Source: Epiperipatus broadwayi
Taxonomy: Eukaryota > Onychophora > Udeonychophora > Euonychophora > Peripatidae
Assembly (NCBI GenBank): GCA_028023455.1
Contig: JAQFVV010013324.1
Coordinates: 1 to 64,000, forward strand
Length of the DNA: 64,000 nt
Reading direction: 5' to 3'
Positions 52,601 through 64,000 of the stretch are shown one piece after another. Made by a program: the position numbers and the translations under genes. The notes beneath the pieces were generated by a model, which made no database searches, was not told the DNA's origin, and saw only the letters and a list, made by a program, of their open reading frames with translations. How positions within the stretch are numbered: position 1 is the stretch's first letter; each line of letters opens with the position of its first letter.

Positions 52601-54281
52601 AAATACATGTTAATGTAAATATATAATAGATAAGGGTTGGCATTGGAAGTAAGCTATTACATGGGGTAAGAATTGGGGCCTTATTTTAATATCAGTGATA
52701 AAGATCACTAACATAGTTACAGTTCAACACCTTTAAGGTTTAGACACATTAAAAAGATGTTGGAAATGAAATAAACAAAAGCCAGGAAACAGACAGCAGC
52801 AGTAGGTTAATTAAGTAACCAGGAAATGAATACTAATAGAAGTGCAATTAAGCACAGAAAATACTCAAGTCCATTAAAACTTAAAGACACCTATTAAAAA
52901 TACATATAAACTTAGAAGTGGGTATGGTTAGAGAGATTTATTATAATTTTTCATTTGTCAGTAATATTGTCAATTAAAGTGCTACAAAATTATATATGTT
53001 TGTGCTAATTCTCAGAATGAGTATGTAATCTGGTGTCAACCTCTCCATTGTTATCAGAGAGGAGTGGCATCATAATGGTAGCTCATACAGAATGACCAAA
53101 ATTGTTCATGTTCCAGTAAACACAAATGCAGATCTTGAATGACCCATTTAACTGCCATATCCATAACATTTCTGATAAGAGAATGAAGCTATCTGTATGA
53201 CTGTTTATGTACAACATTCATCAATAACAAATGACATATAAATTGAGTATGTGAACAAACATTTAGATACAACCATTAAAACCTTATAATTTATTAACTG
53301 TAACTTAAATATTTCTATTAACTGTAACTTAAAATATTTATTAACCTTAACTTAAAAACCTTATATATGCACTAGTCTAGGCTTTATAATTTTTAATCAT
53401 GCAATATTTATTGGTTTAGATTTTTTAATATCTTTTTTAATTTTGTTAACCTGGCAAAACTTGAATGTTGGAGGGAATAATCTTAAATGTGAAAACATTT
53501 TGGCATTTCTTTTCTCATTGTGTCACAAGGGACATCAGGAGGCAAGAAGTTGCTAAGAATAAAATTGTTAAATAAAAGTTAAAAATAATATGTGGTCTGT
53601 TAACCTTGCTTCAAGTAAAGATGTTTTTTTGCTTAGAACTTAGTAAGACAAACTAGTGAATAATGATGAGTGTTGGTATTTAATACTTTTGTATAAATAT
53701 CCTTGCTTAAGAGTTGCCATACAAATACCTGAATAAAATAAGTAAATTAGTTCAGTTTTTATGATTTATATTTTATCCATGAGGAAAAAGTAATTTTAAA
53801 CTATATGCAGTTGTGTGTATTTGTATATATGTACAGCATGATGCTACATATGCAAACTTAAGCTGTAAAGTATTATATATCAAATCAATGTAATACGTAA
53901 CAGACTAATATAAATTAGTATTATGGGTTGTTAATATTTCCCCTTTTTTCAAAATATATTTTATGGCTAGATTTTAAAAGCTATCATTAAATTTTGGACA
54001 TGTTAATGCTTCAAATAAATTCACATTTTGTTATATAGGGATTAGTGCTATGATTATATAAGATTTTGTTATTCTAATTTAGCTTGAATGAAAAGTGTTT
54101 AAATATTATTTTATTAAATACCATAACTGCATTACTGCATAGGTGTTGTTGTCAAAGGTTATATTAAATATATTTTATTATCACCTTATCATGATTCACC
54201 CTTATTTATATATGCAGAAGTGCAGTGCCTGCTATTCTAGCTCTGCAGGTTTGATGAGTTCTCTTCTTTTAAAATAATTTC
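52601..54281. other. No gene
   Basis: AT-rich, with a local short repeat ATTAACTGTAACTTAAA near 53290-53350. No recognised feature. Confidence 0.4.
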
Positions 54282-54651
54282 CATATATATATATATTGTA
54301 ACGTTTATTTATATATGTTGCAAATATATTGGCATTTTGTAAAAGCTAAAAAAAAAAATTAAATTTAGATTTTTTTTTGACTATAATTTTTTTTTTTTTT
54401 AAAAAACTTATTCTTTCGTATTTTTTTTAATGTAATTAGAAATAAAAGTAGAATTGGAGAGAACAAAAGAATTCCAAAAGCAAGTAAAAAGATAAGCTGA
54501 AAGAAAAATATTTTAGCTAATTAAACATGGTCGAATAACTTGATAAAAAATGAGAACTTAGTAATTGAAAAATGATAAAGACCGTATAAGATTATAAACA
54601 CAAAACACCATGATAATAGCATGCACAGAAGTCAGAAAACTCAGCCTCTAG

Positions 54652-54659
54652 TATAAAAG
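54652..54659 (+). promoter_or_regulatory. TATA box, 5' copy
   Basis: TATAAAAG in the context CTCTAGTATAAAAGGCAGAG, followed by GGTCAGTTTGAAG and CTTGTTCGTTGG. It is conserved base for base at 57208-57215. A Pol II promoter is likely; the start site is not determinable here. Confidence 0.5.
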
Positions 54660-54935
54660 GCAGAGGTCAGTTTGAAGAACATCTTGTTCGTTGGTTTCTC
54701 TAGTTGGTTTTGGATAACAATAGTATATCCAAGATCGCTCTACGCTGAAGTAATTTGGCAGGTGGGAGTAAACCGTAGCTTCTGAACACATCATGCCTGA
54801 AGATGTATACCAGAAAAGCTTTCATGACCGACTAGGAGAATGGACCACAAGAGCAACTATTAATCAAAGTCTGGGAGCTCATTTTAACCCGGAAAAACTA
54901 TGTGTAGTTATCTACAACCATTGTGAATTGACTAA

Positions 54936-54951
54936 AACTTACCGGTAAGTT
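54936..54951. repeat. 16-bp perfect palindrome, 5' copy
   Basis: AACTTACCGGTAAGTT is self-complementary and kept in the 3' copy (57492-57507). It contains GGTAAGTT, so it could also read as a splice donor on either strand. Confidence 0.7.
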
Positions 54952-55547
54952 ATGCTTCATTATCCTGATTGTGACATAAGTAACATTTGCAAGCAATTCT
55001 TAAAAATATGTTTAAACAATCCCGTAAAGACATTAAATTTCTTGTGCAAGAAACATTCATTTTTAAGTAACTTTCTAGAAGAAATTTGGAATAAAACAGT
55101 AATTGTAAAATTGTTTTTTATTAATTGATTCACATCTGAATTAAGTGTGTTCTCTCCAATTTATTTGATAAATAATTTACTTCAAACATTTTTTTTCTAT
55201 TAGAATAAAAATATTTCTAATATCAATTTTCATTTGTGCATTATTAATAATAGTTATTATTTTTTATTATTAATTTTACTATTAGTTTAATAAGATTTAA
55301 AATGTAATTTACCTTTGCCAATATGTGTCAATAAGCCCAGGAATAATAATCTTAAAAAAATAATTCTTGTTACGGTATGATGCAATACTGGTTAAGTTAA
55401 AAGTATTTTTCTTTTTTTATTTGTGAGTCATTATTTGACTATTTCAGTGGACTCTTTAGAACAAAAGGTCCTGACACCCATATTAAATAAATTAAAAGCT
55501 GATTTCATCAATAGCATAATTCTTAACAATTATTAGGCCAAGTTTGA

Positions 55548-56205
55548 TCAGGAAATATAGTTATGTTTTTAGAAATAAAAATACAACTTTCTTTTTTTCA
55601 ACATAATTTGATCAACTCGCACACAGTTTATATTAGCATGTAGAGGCCTAGCAAAATGGAAAATGTTATAATGGTGCCCAATATGGGGCTTCAATTTAAC
55701 AACTCCAACCTGAGATAAGTTGTAAGGATAAAGAACATTACAACAATGACCCAAAGAAACTCACAGCTGGAAACTCACAGCCAGAAAATAAATAAAATTA
55801 CTATTTATTTTACAGCTGTGAGTTTCTTTGGGTCATCATTGTAACATTCTTTATCCTTACAACATATCTCAGGTTGTAGTTGTTAAATCGAAGCTCTAGT
55901 TGGGTAAGCCATTATAACATTTTCTGTTTTGCTAGGCCTCTACATGCTAATATAAACTGTACGTGTGTTGATCAGGAAATATAGTTATGTTTTTAGAAAT
56001 AGAAATACAACTTTTTTTGTTTTTGACATAACTTGATCAACTCGCGTGCAGTTTATATTAGCATGTAGAGGCCTAACAAAATGGAAAACGTTATAATGGC
56101 TTACCCAACTAGGGCTTCAATTTAACAACTACAACCTGAGATAAGTTGTAATGATAAAGAACATTACAATGATGACCCAAAGAAACTCACAGCCAGAAAA
56201 TAAAT
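55548..56205. repeat. Foldback block in third element
   Basis: The arm 55609-55768 (GATCAACTCGC, GTTTATATTAGCATGTAGAG, CAATGACCCAAAGAAACTCA) returns inverted at 55813-55974 and then again in direct orientation at 55970-56205. A fourth, truncated direct copy lies at 57722-57849. Arms are highly similar and could form a long hairpin. Confidence 0.85.
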
Positions 56206-56818
56206 AGTAATTTTTTTTTAAAAAAAAATTATTTAAAAAAAAACTAACTAATTAAACCCTGATTATTAAAATATAAAAAATATATTTTTTTAATATGACT
56301 TCCAGAAAAAAAAAATGTATATTTTTTTTGATATGTCTAAAAAAACACGATCGTGGCTGATGTAGACGTAAATCACAAGTATTGATCAAGTAGGTGGTTA
56401 CTGAAGAGAGGGAAAACATAGCCCCGAGTCCTAGTATGCAGTATATTAACATAAGACCACCTTTATATGCCCATCAGACTATTTCTAGCAGGGATATCAA
56501 TAAAGGGGAAAGCGGATCAAGTTGAACCAAGTTGCCGTGAGCCTGTAAGACTCAAAATGATGAGCAATGCTCATTAGTGCTTATAACTTGGGCTTCTTAT
56601 CGTTAATATTACATTAAAGCAGAAAGGATACAGATGAATGTGAAATATTTTCCATTCCCGCTGTGTTAGACCTAAAAGTGGGCGTTAAAGCTGAACATCA
56701 CTTGTGAATGAATCTACGGAATATATCAGCATGCTACTACATAAAAAATACCACGAATATGAATTTAAAAGACTTAAGAATAAAATTAGTATAACCCCCT
56801 ATTTTATTCTCATCCCCT
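56206..56818 (+). other. Short interior of third element
   Basis: About 0.6 kb without a gene. ATGAGCA-A-TGCTCAT (near 56562-56576) is a small hairpin. No gag or pol motif, so the element would be non-autonomous. Confidence 0.35.
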
Positions 56819-56832
56819 GGAATTGGTGGAAT
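56819..56832 (+). other. Putative polypurine tract
   Basis: GGAATTGGTGGAAT sits directly before TGTAACA. It resembles the tract of the giant element (GGTGGGAGAAT before TGTAACC). Confidence 0.4.
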
Positions 56833-57846
56833 TGTAACATTTATTTATATACATTGCAAATATATTGGCATTTGGTAAAAGCTAAAAAATAAAAGTAAAT
56901 TTAGATTTTTTTTTGACTATAATTTTTTTTTTCAAAAAAAAATAACGTACAATGAAAGTTAAATTATTCTTTCGTATTTTTTTTAATGTAATTAGAAATA
57001 AAAGTAGAATTGGAGAGACCAAAAGAATTTCAAAAGCAAATAAAAAGATAAGCTAAAAGAAAAATATTTTAGCTAATTAAACATGGCCGAATAACTTGAT
57101 AAAAAATGACAACTTAGTAATTGAAAAATGATAAAGACCGTATAAAATTATAAACACAAAACACCATGATAATAGCATGCACAGAAGTCAGAAAACTCAG
57201 CCTCTAGTATAAAAGGCAGAGGTCAGTTTGAAGAACATCTTGTTTGTTGGTTTCTTTAGTTGGTCTTGGATAACAATAATATATCCAAGATTGCTCTATG
57301 CTGAAGTAATTAGGCAGGTTGGAGTGAACCAGAGCTTCGGAAAACATCATACCTGAAGATGTATACCAGAAAAGCTTTCGTGACTGACTAAGAGAATGGA
57401 CCACAAGAGCAACTAATAATCAAAGGCTGGGAGCTTATTTTAACCCCGAAAAACTATGCATAGTTATCTACAACTATCGTGAATTCACTAAAACTTACCG
57501 GTAAGTTATGCTTCATTATCCTGATTGTGACAAAATTAATGTTTGCAAGCAATTCTTAAAAATATGTTTAAACAATTAAAAGTATTTTTTCTTTTTTTAT
57601 TCGTGAGTCGTTATTTGACTATTTCAGCAGACTCTTTAAAACAAAAGGTCCTGGCATCCATATTAAATAAATTAAAAGCTGATTTTATCAATAGCATAAT
57701 TCTTAACAATTAATAGGCCGAGTTTGATCAGGAAATATAGTTATGTTTTTAGAAATAGAAATACAACTTTTTTCTTTTCGACATAACTTGATCAACTCAT
57801 GCACAGTTTATATTAGCAGGTAGAGGCCTAGAAAAATGGAAAACAT

Positions 57847-57849
<3 letters not shown>
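56833..57849 (+). mobile_element. 3' LTR-like repeat of third element, truncated
   Basis: Direct repeat of 54297 onward with ~380 bases absent. It keeps the TATA box (57208-57215) and the palindrome. It stops within the foldback arm at ATGGAAAACATTAT, where a TA tract begins; beyond this lies the solo giant LTR. Confidence 0.6.
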
Positions 57850-57885
<36 letters not shown>

Positions 57886-57891
57886 GTTTTC

Positions 57892-57930
<39 letters not shown>
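57850..57930. repeat. (TA)n tracts with hairpin
   Basis: ATGGAAAACATTAT, (TA)n, then its inverse ATAATGTTTTCCAT, then a second (AT)n that directly precedes the LTR start at 57931. The mirrored 14 bases suggest an inverted duplication or template switch at the junction. Confidence 0.85.
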
Positions 57931-57933
<3 letters not shown>

Positions 57934-58173
57934 AACCTAGTGTTATTGACACTTGGTTTACTTGGCATTATTTCTGCAGGAAAACAATGCTATTCTTTAA
58001 AGAAATAAAAAGATAAAATAACAATAGTAATAATTGATTAATAAAGTATGCTATTCACTCACTTTGGCATGTTTTGGGTGAATAACTAATAGATTTAATA
58101 ACTCAATGTCATTTTAAAGAGAGAACATGAATAATTTAATTGAGATATTAATAATTAGAGCAAATTAATATGG

Positions 58174-58181
58174 TATAAAAG
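58174..58181 (+). promoter_or_regulatory. TATA box of giant LTR, copy C
   Basis: TATAAAAG in GGTATAAAAGCTAAACAG, about 244 bases from the LTR start. The same context is present in A and B. Confidence 0.5.
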
Positions 58182-60005
58182 CTAAACAGTAATTGATTTT
58201 GGATAGGTAGAGAGGAGAGTGGATGAGTGTCTTATCATAAAGCACAATAACTTCTGGTAATTTCTTTTTGTAAAAAAAAAAGAAAGAAAAAAAAAGAAAA
58301 AAAATAATGTTTAAAGAATTATACATCCCTGATTGTTAATTTAATGTATTTATTATTTTTTTTATATTGTCAAATTACTTTGTAATCCAGGTAGATAATA
58401 CTGAAAACTATATGATTGTAATAAGTTTTTCCTTTTTTTGATTATGTTATAATCAAATGATTATTTTTCTGGAAGAGGTCGCTAAAGTAAAAAAAAAATA
58501 GATAGTCTGCTTTTAGTTTTCAAGGAAGGAACAGTGCTGAAATTTGGTAACTCAATTTTTTCATTTTATTTTGCAGAAATAAATGTAATCAAAGTAAAAT
58601 TTTAATAATATAATGTGTGGCTAAAATTTTTTGATAAGATACCCTGATTTTCTTTGCCATCTACCTATTTAAAGACCTTTTATACTTAAAAATTTATTGT
58701 CTCACGCTAAAGTTAAAAATGACAGGATTAACTAAGGGAATCACAAAAAGTGTTATTATGTCTAAATTAAGGAAGATAAATGGTTTCCAAGTGAGAAATA
58801 ATTATTTATTAACTTTATGTCATTTATTGATATTTTCTTGGTATAGAAAAAAAAAAAAAATAATTGAAAGAAATATTTTGAAACCAAGGAAAATCAACTA
58901 CAAACATTTTCGCGCTCTTTCTCAATATTGTCTGCCTTTACAAGTAATGTAGTTACATACATTAAAATATGTTTTATTCACCAAGAATTGTCTGGAAATA
59001 ATAATAATGATAAATAAGATTAAATTATGCACCTGTATATTTTAAAAAAAAAATATATAAACTTTCTCAGAGTAAATATAGGAAAAGTTATATAGGGGCA
59101 TTCTTATGGAGAAGTTACCGTTAAAAAAATTTATAATTCCTAAAGTATGAACAAAACCAAATATCTTAGTGACTTAATGATAAAAATAAATGATATATTA
59201 TATTATACATCAGTTGGAATTATTAAAACTTCATGTACACGTAAATTGACTGCAGTTATTATCATAATAATCTCTCGGAAAATTGCGCATTTTTGTCCAT
59301 AAGTAAGCTAGCTAATAAGTATACGTATCATCAATAAAAAAAAATATTGTGTATGTTTATCGTCTATAGTCAAATATTCGTCTATGTTAGAAGTCTATTT
59401 TTTTCTTGGATCCCAAAATTGTAGTAGTTTAATTCAAGTAAGAATTAATCTTCAATTCTGCTATATGTTTCTTTACCTAATTTATTAAACGCACAAAATA
59501 AGAGAAAACTTTTATTTAATGGAAATAATACCATGCGTTTATTGTTTTTTAAACTTGCTTCATGAAATACAATTGGATAAAGCTCTTCACCTGGACAATT
59601 GCTCAATAGAAAAATATTTTCTAATGAGAGAGTATGCACTTGTTAATTAATAATTGTGTAAAACTAAGTTATAAATGATATGTATTTTTTTTGTTATATC
59701 ACATAGGTTAAAGTCTGTATGGTCAAGTGATATTTAATAGCCTTGTAATGACAAAGGTATGTTTTAATATAATTATTATAGGTTAAGTTGATATTTAACA
59801 CGAAAGAAAAAAATCTATAGAATATGTTTTAATTATTACATACAATTGTAGGTAGAAATTTTGTATGTTAGATACGTAAAAGAAAAATATTTAGATATTT
59901 AAGGTGTAAAATAAATATTGAAAATTATCAGAAGTAACTAAAAAAAAAAATGCTATAACAAAATATTTCTTGTTAAAGTTTTGAAACGAATTTATACTGT
60001 ATTAA

Positions 60006-60751
60006 CCCTTTTCCCGCGCTCGACGAGGCTCCTCGTCGACATCTGAAATCACTCTAACTCAGCCAATTTTTATACGAAAATATTCGTTAAATATGTATTG
60101 AATTCGTTTTTAAAAGTTCTGTACGATGGTGACATCTTCCGATTTATTTTAGAAGTAAAAAATAAAAAAAAACGCATTTAAACCTAAACAAAGAAGGAAC
60201 ATTATTTGTGATTGGTTCTTAGCATGCTCTCTGCCGAAAAAGACATTCTGATTGGCTGGAAAGAACAAAGAAACTGCCTGATCAAAGAAAATAAAGAAAA
60301 ACGCTGAGATTTTTGTTTCAAATACGATTTAAATTATTATTAAATAATATTTATGGAAATTAAACATAATTTTCAGAGAGAATAATAAAAAAACAAAATT
60401 ATTTTCGAAAAATATTGAAGATTTAAGTAAATATATTGAAGATGTAGTAAAAAGAAATATTTACTTTTCTATAACGTAAAAGTCGATCTTTTTGTTTACA
60501 TTATAACTTTTATGTTGCCGATATAGAATATCTTAGAATAAATAAATAGCAATTTATTTTTGAAAGAACTTTCGTTTTCTTCATGACCTGAAAAATTAAT
60601 TATATACTTTTTATAAACGTATCTGAGTTGAATTTAATATTATAGGCGAATATGTTTTAACAATAGGCTTTGTCTTCAGTTTGTGAGTTGGCCAATTAAA
60701 AGATTTGATTTTTACCTCATACAACCAATGATTTAATTAGCGGTTTAAGGG
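60006..60751. mobile_element. 746-bp piggyBac-like MITE
   Basis: TTAA flanks both ends (60002-60005, 60752-60755). Copies A and B have a single TTAA at this spot (TATTAATTGAGG on the complement), so both duplication and empty site are visible. Ends are CCCTTTTCCCGCGC and, inverted, CCCTTAAACCGCTA, matching the CCCTTT start of piggyBac elements. A 9-bp-arm subterminal hairpin TCGACGAGG-CT-CCTCGTCGA lies at 60020-60039. No transposase frame. Confidence 0.85.
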
Positions 60752-62943
60752 TTAATTGAGGAATTTATTCCTAATTATTCTTAAATAACATATCCACTTT
60801 ATTTAGTTTAAGATAGTATGCTACCAACTATTTTTGAATGTTCCTTTATTAAAATTAAAATTATTATACTTTTATTCTATGAGGTCCATTGATTTCAGAT
60901 GTTGATCAAAGTATACACGGTAACATAAGTTTATTATAATCAGTGTATTTACTTATCCTGCCCAGATATAGCATTGGTATATGCTTAATATTCGCATAGG
61001 TAATAATTATAATGTATTTATTTTGTGGGATGAAAAATGATCTCCCCAAAAGCTTTGTTTTCCATGAGAGGAAGATTTTAAATACAATGTTCAGGTATGT
61101 TTATAGCCCAAGTGATCGATTCTCATAGATAGGACGATCAAGAATTTATCTAGCATTTAGTATGTTTCATTCGTTTAAATCCCAGGAGAGGATTGTATTT
61201 GGTGTGTGTTCATTGTATGCCCAAGTAAGAGGCAAGAAACCACCAAAATATTTTAATGTAGTAGATTACTTTACAGACCTTCGTGGTTATTCCATATTCC
61301 TCATGTGAAAATAAAGATAGCTCCACCATGGAAGGTGTTGATTATTGTGCTTAATTTTGAAAGTTCGGGCAAGATAAAGGTTATATTGGAGGTGTTAGTT
61401 CCTCAAGATCCACTTTAGTATAAATAGTGCTTAGTAACTAAGATCAATATCTGTATTGTGCTGCTAAATATTGCTAGTATTTGACAAGTAAATCAATGGA
61501 GAAAGTAATTAAAATTGCGTAATTTAAAACGCTTATTTACTGAAGGAATATTCAAATACAATATTTAATTCTGGATAGTAATTAAATAATACTCATATTT
61601 AAAATTATACGTATGAATAAAATTTATATCATAACTTAAGTTAGCATTAAGTTAAATGTAAGATGGTAAGTGTAACTTCTGATAACTGGCCTATAATTAG
61701 AATAGGTTATCCCATTAAAGACCATAAATAAAGTAAATGTATTAGAAATAAATTTAATATTTTGCGTATTGCATATGATGGGATTAATCATTTTAAAAAA
61801 ACAAAAAAAAAAAAAAAAAAAATAGTTAGTCAATAATTTTGAATAAAAGCTTCTACAAGGTTATCAAAATTTAATAAACAATGTATTGGTAATGAAATGT
61901 ATTTTTAGTTAATCAATCCATATGATTGCATACAGGAGAAGTAGTAACCTCTAGTCCATAACCAAAAGAGTATACAGATTAATGTCAGTTATATTTTATA
62001 TTTTTGTATTACTATGGGATTATTGAATAAATGTTCATATATTTTTTTTTGTGATAATAATAAATTATAGTCTTGTTAAAATTTGTTGTAGATTCATTTT
62101 TTTTTTGTTTTTCTATGCTAAATATAAGTGTTTGCACAATATTTGCAAAACCTTTTCTTGAGTCCAAAATCATTCCAAATTCTTAAAAACTTAATATACC
62201 AGATAAATAAAGTTAAGCAGATTGGAATATGTCATTATATTTTAGTTTAATGATAATTATTTATGGAGTTGAAAACTTAAGACTAAACATTCACCTTTGT
62301 ATAAAAAAAACATGAATTTATTCCCAAACCATTAACTTTGGTTGCACATTATTCCATTCCCATTTAGTTAAATTGTCTAAGTAATAAATCTTAGTTATAT
62401 TATTATTGTTGTCATGGATGATGGAAGGACACAAAAAGCACCCTTGTCTTTTTATTATTCTGACTGAGATTCTGAAAAAAAAAAGGCTGTGTTATTCAAA
62501 ATTATACTGTCATTATTGAATAAAATTATCATCTCTTTAAATAATATAGCAGTTGATATGAGAGATGAAGACACATTGAATTTAAGTAAAATAAATGTTT
62601 CCTATAGCCGACCAGAATGCCAGTCATATGCGACAACACAATACTGCCGAGCATTTCCTTACATGAAACAAAGAACCCAGAGATTAATATTATTATAATT
62701 ATTCTTTAAATTAATAAGTGATCAATTATTGTTGTTATTACAATTGTGGCATGGCTTAAGAAAATTGAATGTACAATTGTATTATATGAAAGGTATTTTA
62801 GATCATATTGGAAAATTAATGGATATGTCGCTTTATTTTGGTTGCCTTAACAACAAGTGCAAATAAAATAAACTAATATAAATATTGGGTTAAAAAATAA
62901 AATAAATAAAATAAATTAAACTAAAATAATTAATACTGGGTTA

Positions 62944-62945
<2 letters not shown>

Positions 62946-62974
<29 letters not shown>
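62946..62974. repeat. (TA)n at right end of copy C
   Basis: Uninterrupted AT run directly after GGTTAGA, like the one at 7-23. Confidence 0.95.
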
Positions 62975-62976
<2 letters not shown>

Positions 62977-63739
62977 CACTGGGATAGGTAGACTCAGTGG
63001 ATTGGAGCTCCATGCCATAAATCTTAGTATATAAAAACACACATACCTTCATTTTATGGTGAGATTTTGGCTAAAAGCAGGAGCATTACTGTGGCCTGGG
63101 GCATTTGTTTTCTTGTTAATCATGCCACCAAGAATAACTAAGTTGATCCATATAATCATATGGTTAATCAACCTAACACTATGATGTTGTCCCATAGTGT
63201 TTCATTATACCTCACTTATGTTCAGCTTTTGCCCCAGCCTCTATCATCATAGTCCTATGTAATTTTTTAATTTAGCTCATACAAAATAGTGCCCTAGTAT
63301 TATTAACCTTAAGTAATTAAAATATGGTTGATTCAAACTCTTAAATGATTGATTGATGTGAATTTTAATACCTTATGAATAAAATGAAGTGACTGACATT
63401 TTTGATTATATTTGTAAAAATCAGTAGATTATCTTTCATTTTAGTATCACAATATTTAAGCCACCATTTTCATGTTTTTAATAACCATTTTCAAATGATC
63501 ACATGACAACAATTCTAAATTTTTATTAGCTCCATCCATTATTATATGCGTTCTTTTGTTTGTAATTATGTATGAGAAATGAACCACACAACAGTACTCA
63601 CTTTGGTAAAATAAAACATGATTTATTGATTTATTATTAATTGTAATATTAATATTTTTTCTTTAAGCAATTATTCTTTTGAGTAATCTTAAGATAACAT
63701 GTAATTTATTATAATTGCAGAATTAATATGCTTCAGCTG
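62975..63739. other. No gene
   Basis: AT-rich sequence without recognised features. Confidence 0.4.
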
Positions 63740-63930
63740 TTTGGTGATGGTAAAAGTCACTTCGATGTAAATAGATATAGATTTGTATCAATTTCAAGAG
63801 CACATAAGAACCTACATGATCAGGTGAAGATCCAAAAACCATATAAAAAGATGAAATGTGAACAATGTTATTTTTTCTTATCTCCATTTTTGTTCTAACA
63901 ATATGGAACAAAGCAAGCATGCAACATCAT
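63740..63930 (+). repeat. Dispersed repeat, copy 2
   Basis: Same family as 50180-50370 (GATTTGTATCAATTTCAAGA, AAGATGAAATGTGAA). The minus-strand frame 63723-63920 is an accident of this repeat. Confidence 0.75.
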
Positions 63931-64000
63931 ACTTTTACTGATAATGAAAAAACCCTATTAATTTTAAAGATAATTTACTTTCTTTTATATGGTTATAGCA

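Larger units (their letters stand above)
54297..55567 (+). mobile_element. 5' LTR-like repeat of third element (right boundary unsure)
   Basis: Starts TGTAACG directly after a (TA)n tract and is repeated from 56833 (TGTAACA). Both copies carry a TATA box, CCTGAAGATGTATACCAG and a 16-bp palindrome. This copy has about 380 bases (55020-55390) missing from the other. Homology continues into the foldback region, so the LTR may extend further right than given. No protein is encoded. Confidence 0.55.
57931..62945 (+). mobile_element. Giant LTR, copy C (solo, inverted)
   Basis: Starts TGTAACCTAGTG and ends GGGTTAGA, the same ends as copies A and B on their minus strand. With the inserted MITE removed it is about 4.27 kb. 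Both sides are (TA)n (ATAT just outside each end). No gag or pol follows within the window, so it is a solo LTR or the edge of an element whose interior is lost. TATA at 58174-58181. It differs from A and B far more than they differ from each other, so it is older or from another subfamily. Confidence 0.8.

Noticed and set aside
55569-57404. Frames at 55569-55754 (-) and 57204-57404 (-)
   Set aside because: They fall in foldback or LTR-like sequence without domain signatures.
59445-59639. 64-codon minus-strand frame in LTR copy C
   Set aside because: Not kept intact in copies A or B and antisense to the element; chance frame.

Overview
The window is AT-rich animal DNA, probably arthropod. 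I found no intact host gene. Everything I can identify with support is mobile-element sequence, nearly all of it broken, plus microsatellites and local tandem arrays. The arthropod guess is inference. It rests on the style of the gypsy Gag and integrase remnants, an RTE LINE with a TGATGA-type tail, and traces of hAT, Merlin and piggyBac elements. No tRNA, rRNA, CRISPR array or bacterial operon structure was seen.

Region 1 (1-11984) holds a minus-strand Ty3/gypsy-type LTR retrotransposon with very long LTRs. The two direct repeats are about 4.35 kb (24-4377) and 4.3 kb (7685-11984). Between them lie 3.3 kb with a tRNA-Lys-like primer-binding site, a gag broken by stops and a frameshift, the last ~95 residues of an integrase, and a polypurine tract. 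Protease, RT, RNase H and most of integrase are missing. A third copy of the LTR, alone and inverted, lies at 57931-62945 and carries a 746-bp piggyBac-like MITE with an exact TTAA duplication.

Region 2 (12-25 kb) has gene-free AT-rich DNA, a ~117-bp tandem array (16645-17815), a dead RTE-type LINE (18818-21660, minus), a dead hAT transposase (22405-23930, minus) and a nested foldback repeat (24425-25243). A possible non-autonomous hAT follows (25593-26700). From 26.7 to 32.3 kb I see almost nothing.

Region 3 (32331-39230) is an older plus-strand LTR element with ~1.9-kb LTRs, coiled-coil gag debris and a 259-bp hAT MITE flanked by a perfect 8-bp duplication. From 40 to 50 kb come a compound triplet microsatellite, very decayed gypsy-like pol debris, A/T-tract tandem repeats, a possible conserved non-coding block (45886-46400), a second RTE 5' fragment split by a GA microsatellite, and a Merlin/IS1016-type transposase relic.

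Region 4 (52-58 kb) holds a second foldback repeat and a third LTR-like element (54297-57849). This element has a TATA promoter and foldback sequence and is cut at its right end by (TA)n DNA and the solo giant LTR. A shared theme is that three LTR families have ends lying in (TA)n tracts, two of them (the giant LTR and the 54-kb element) with TGTAAC termini. This suggests integration into, or seeding of, TA microsatellites.
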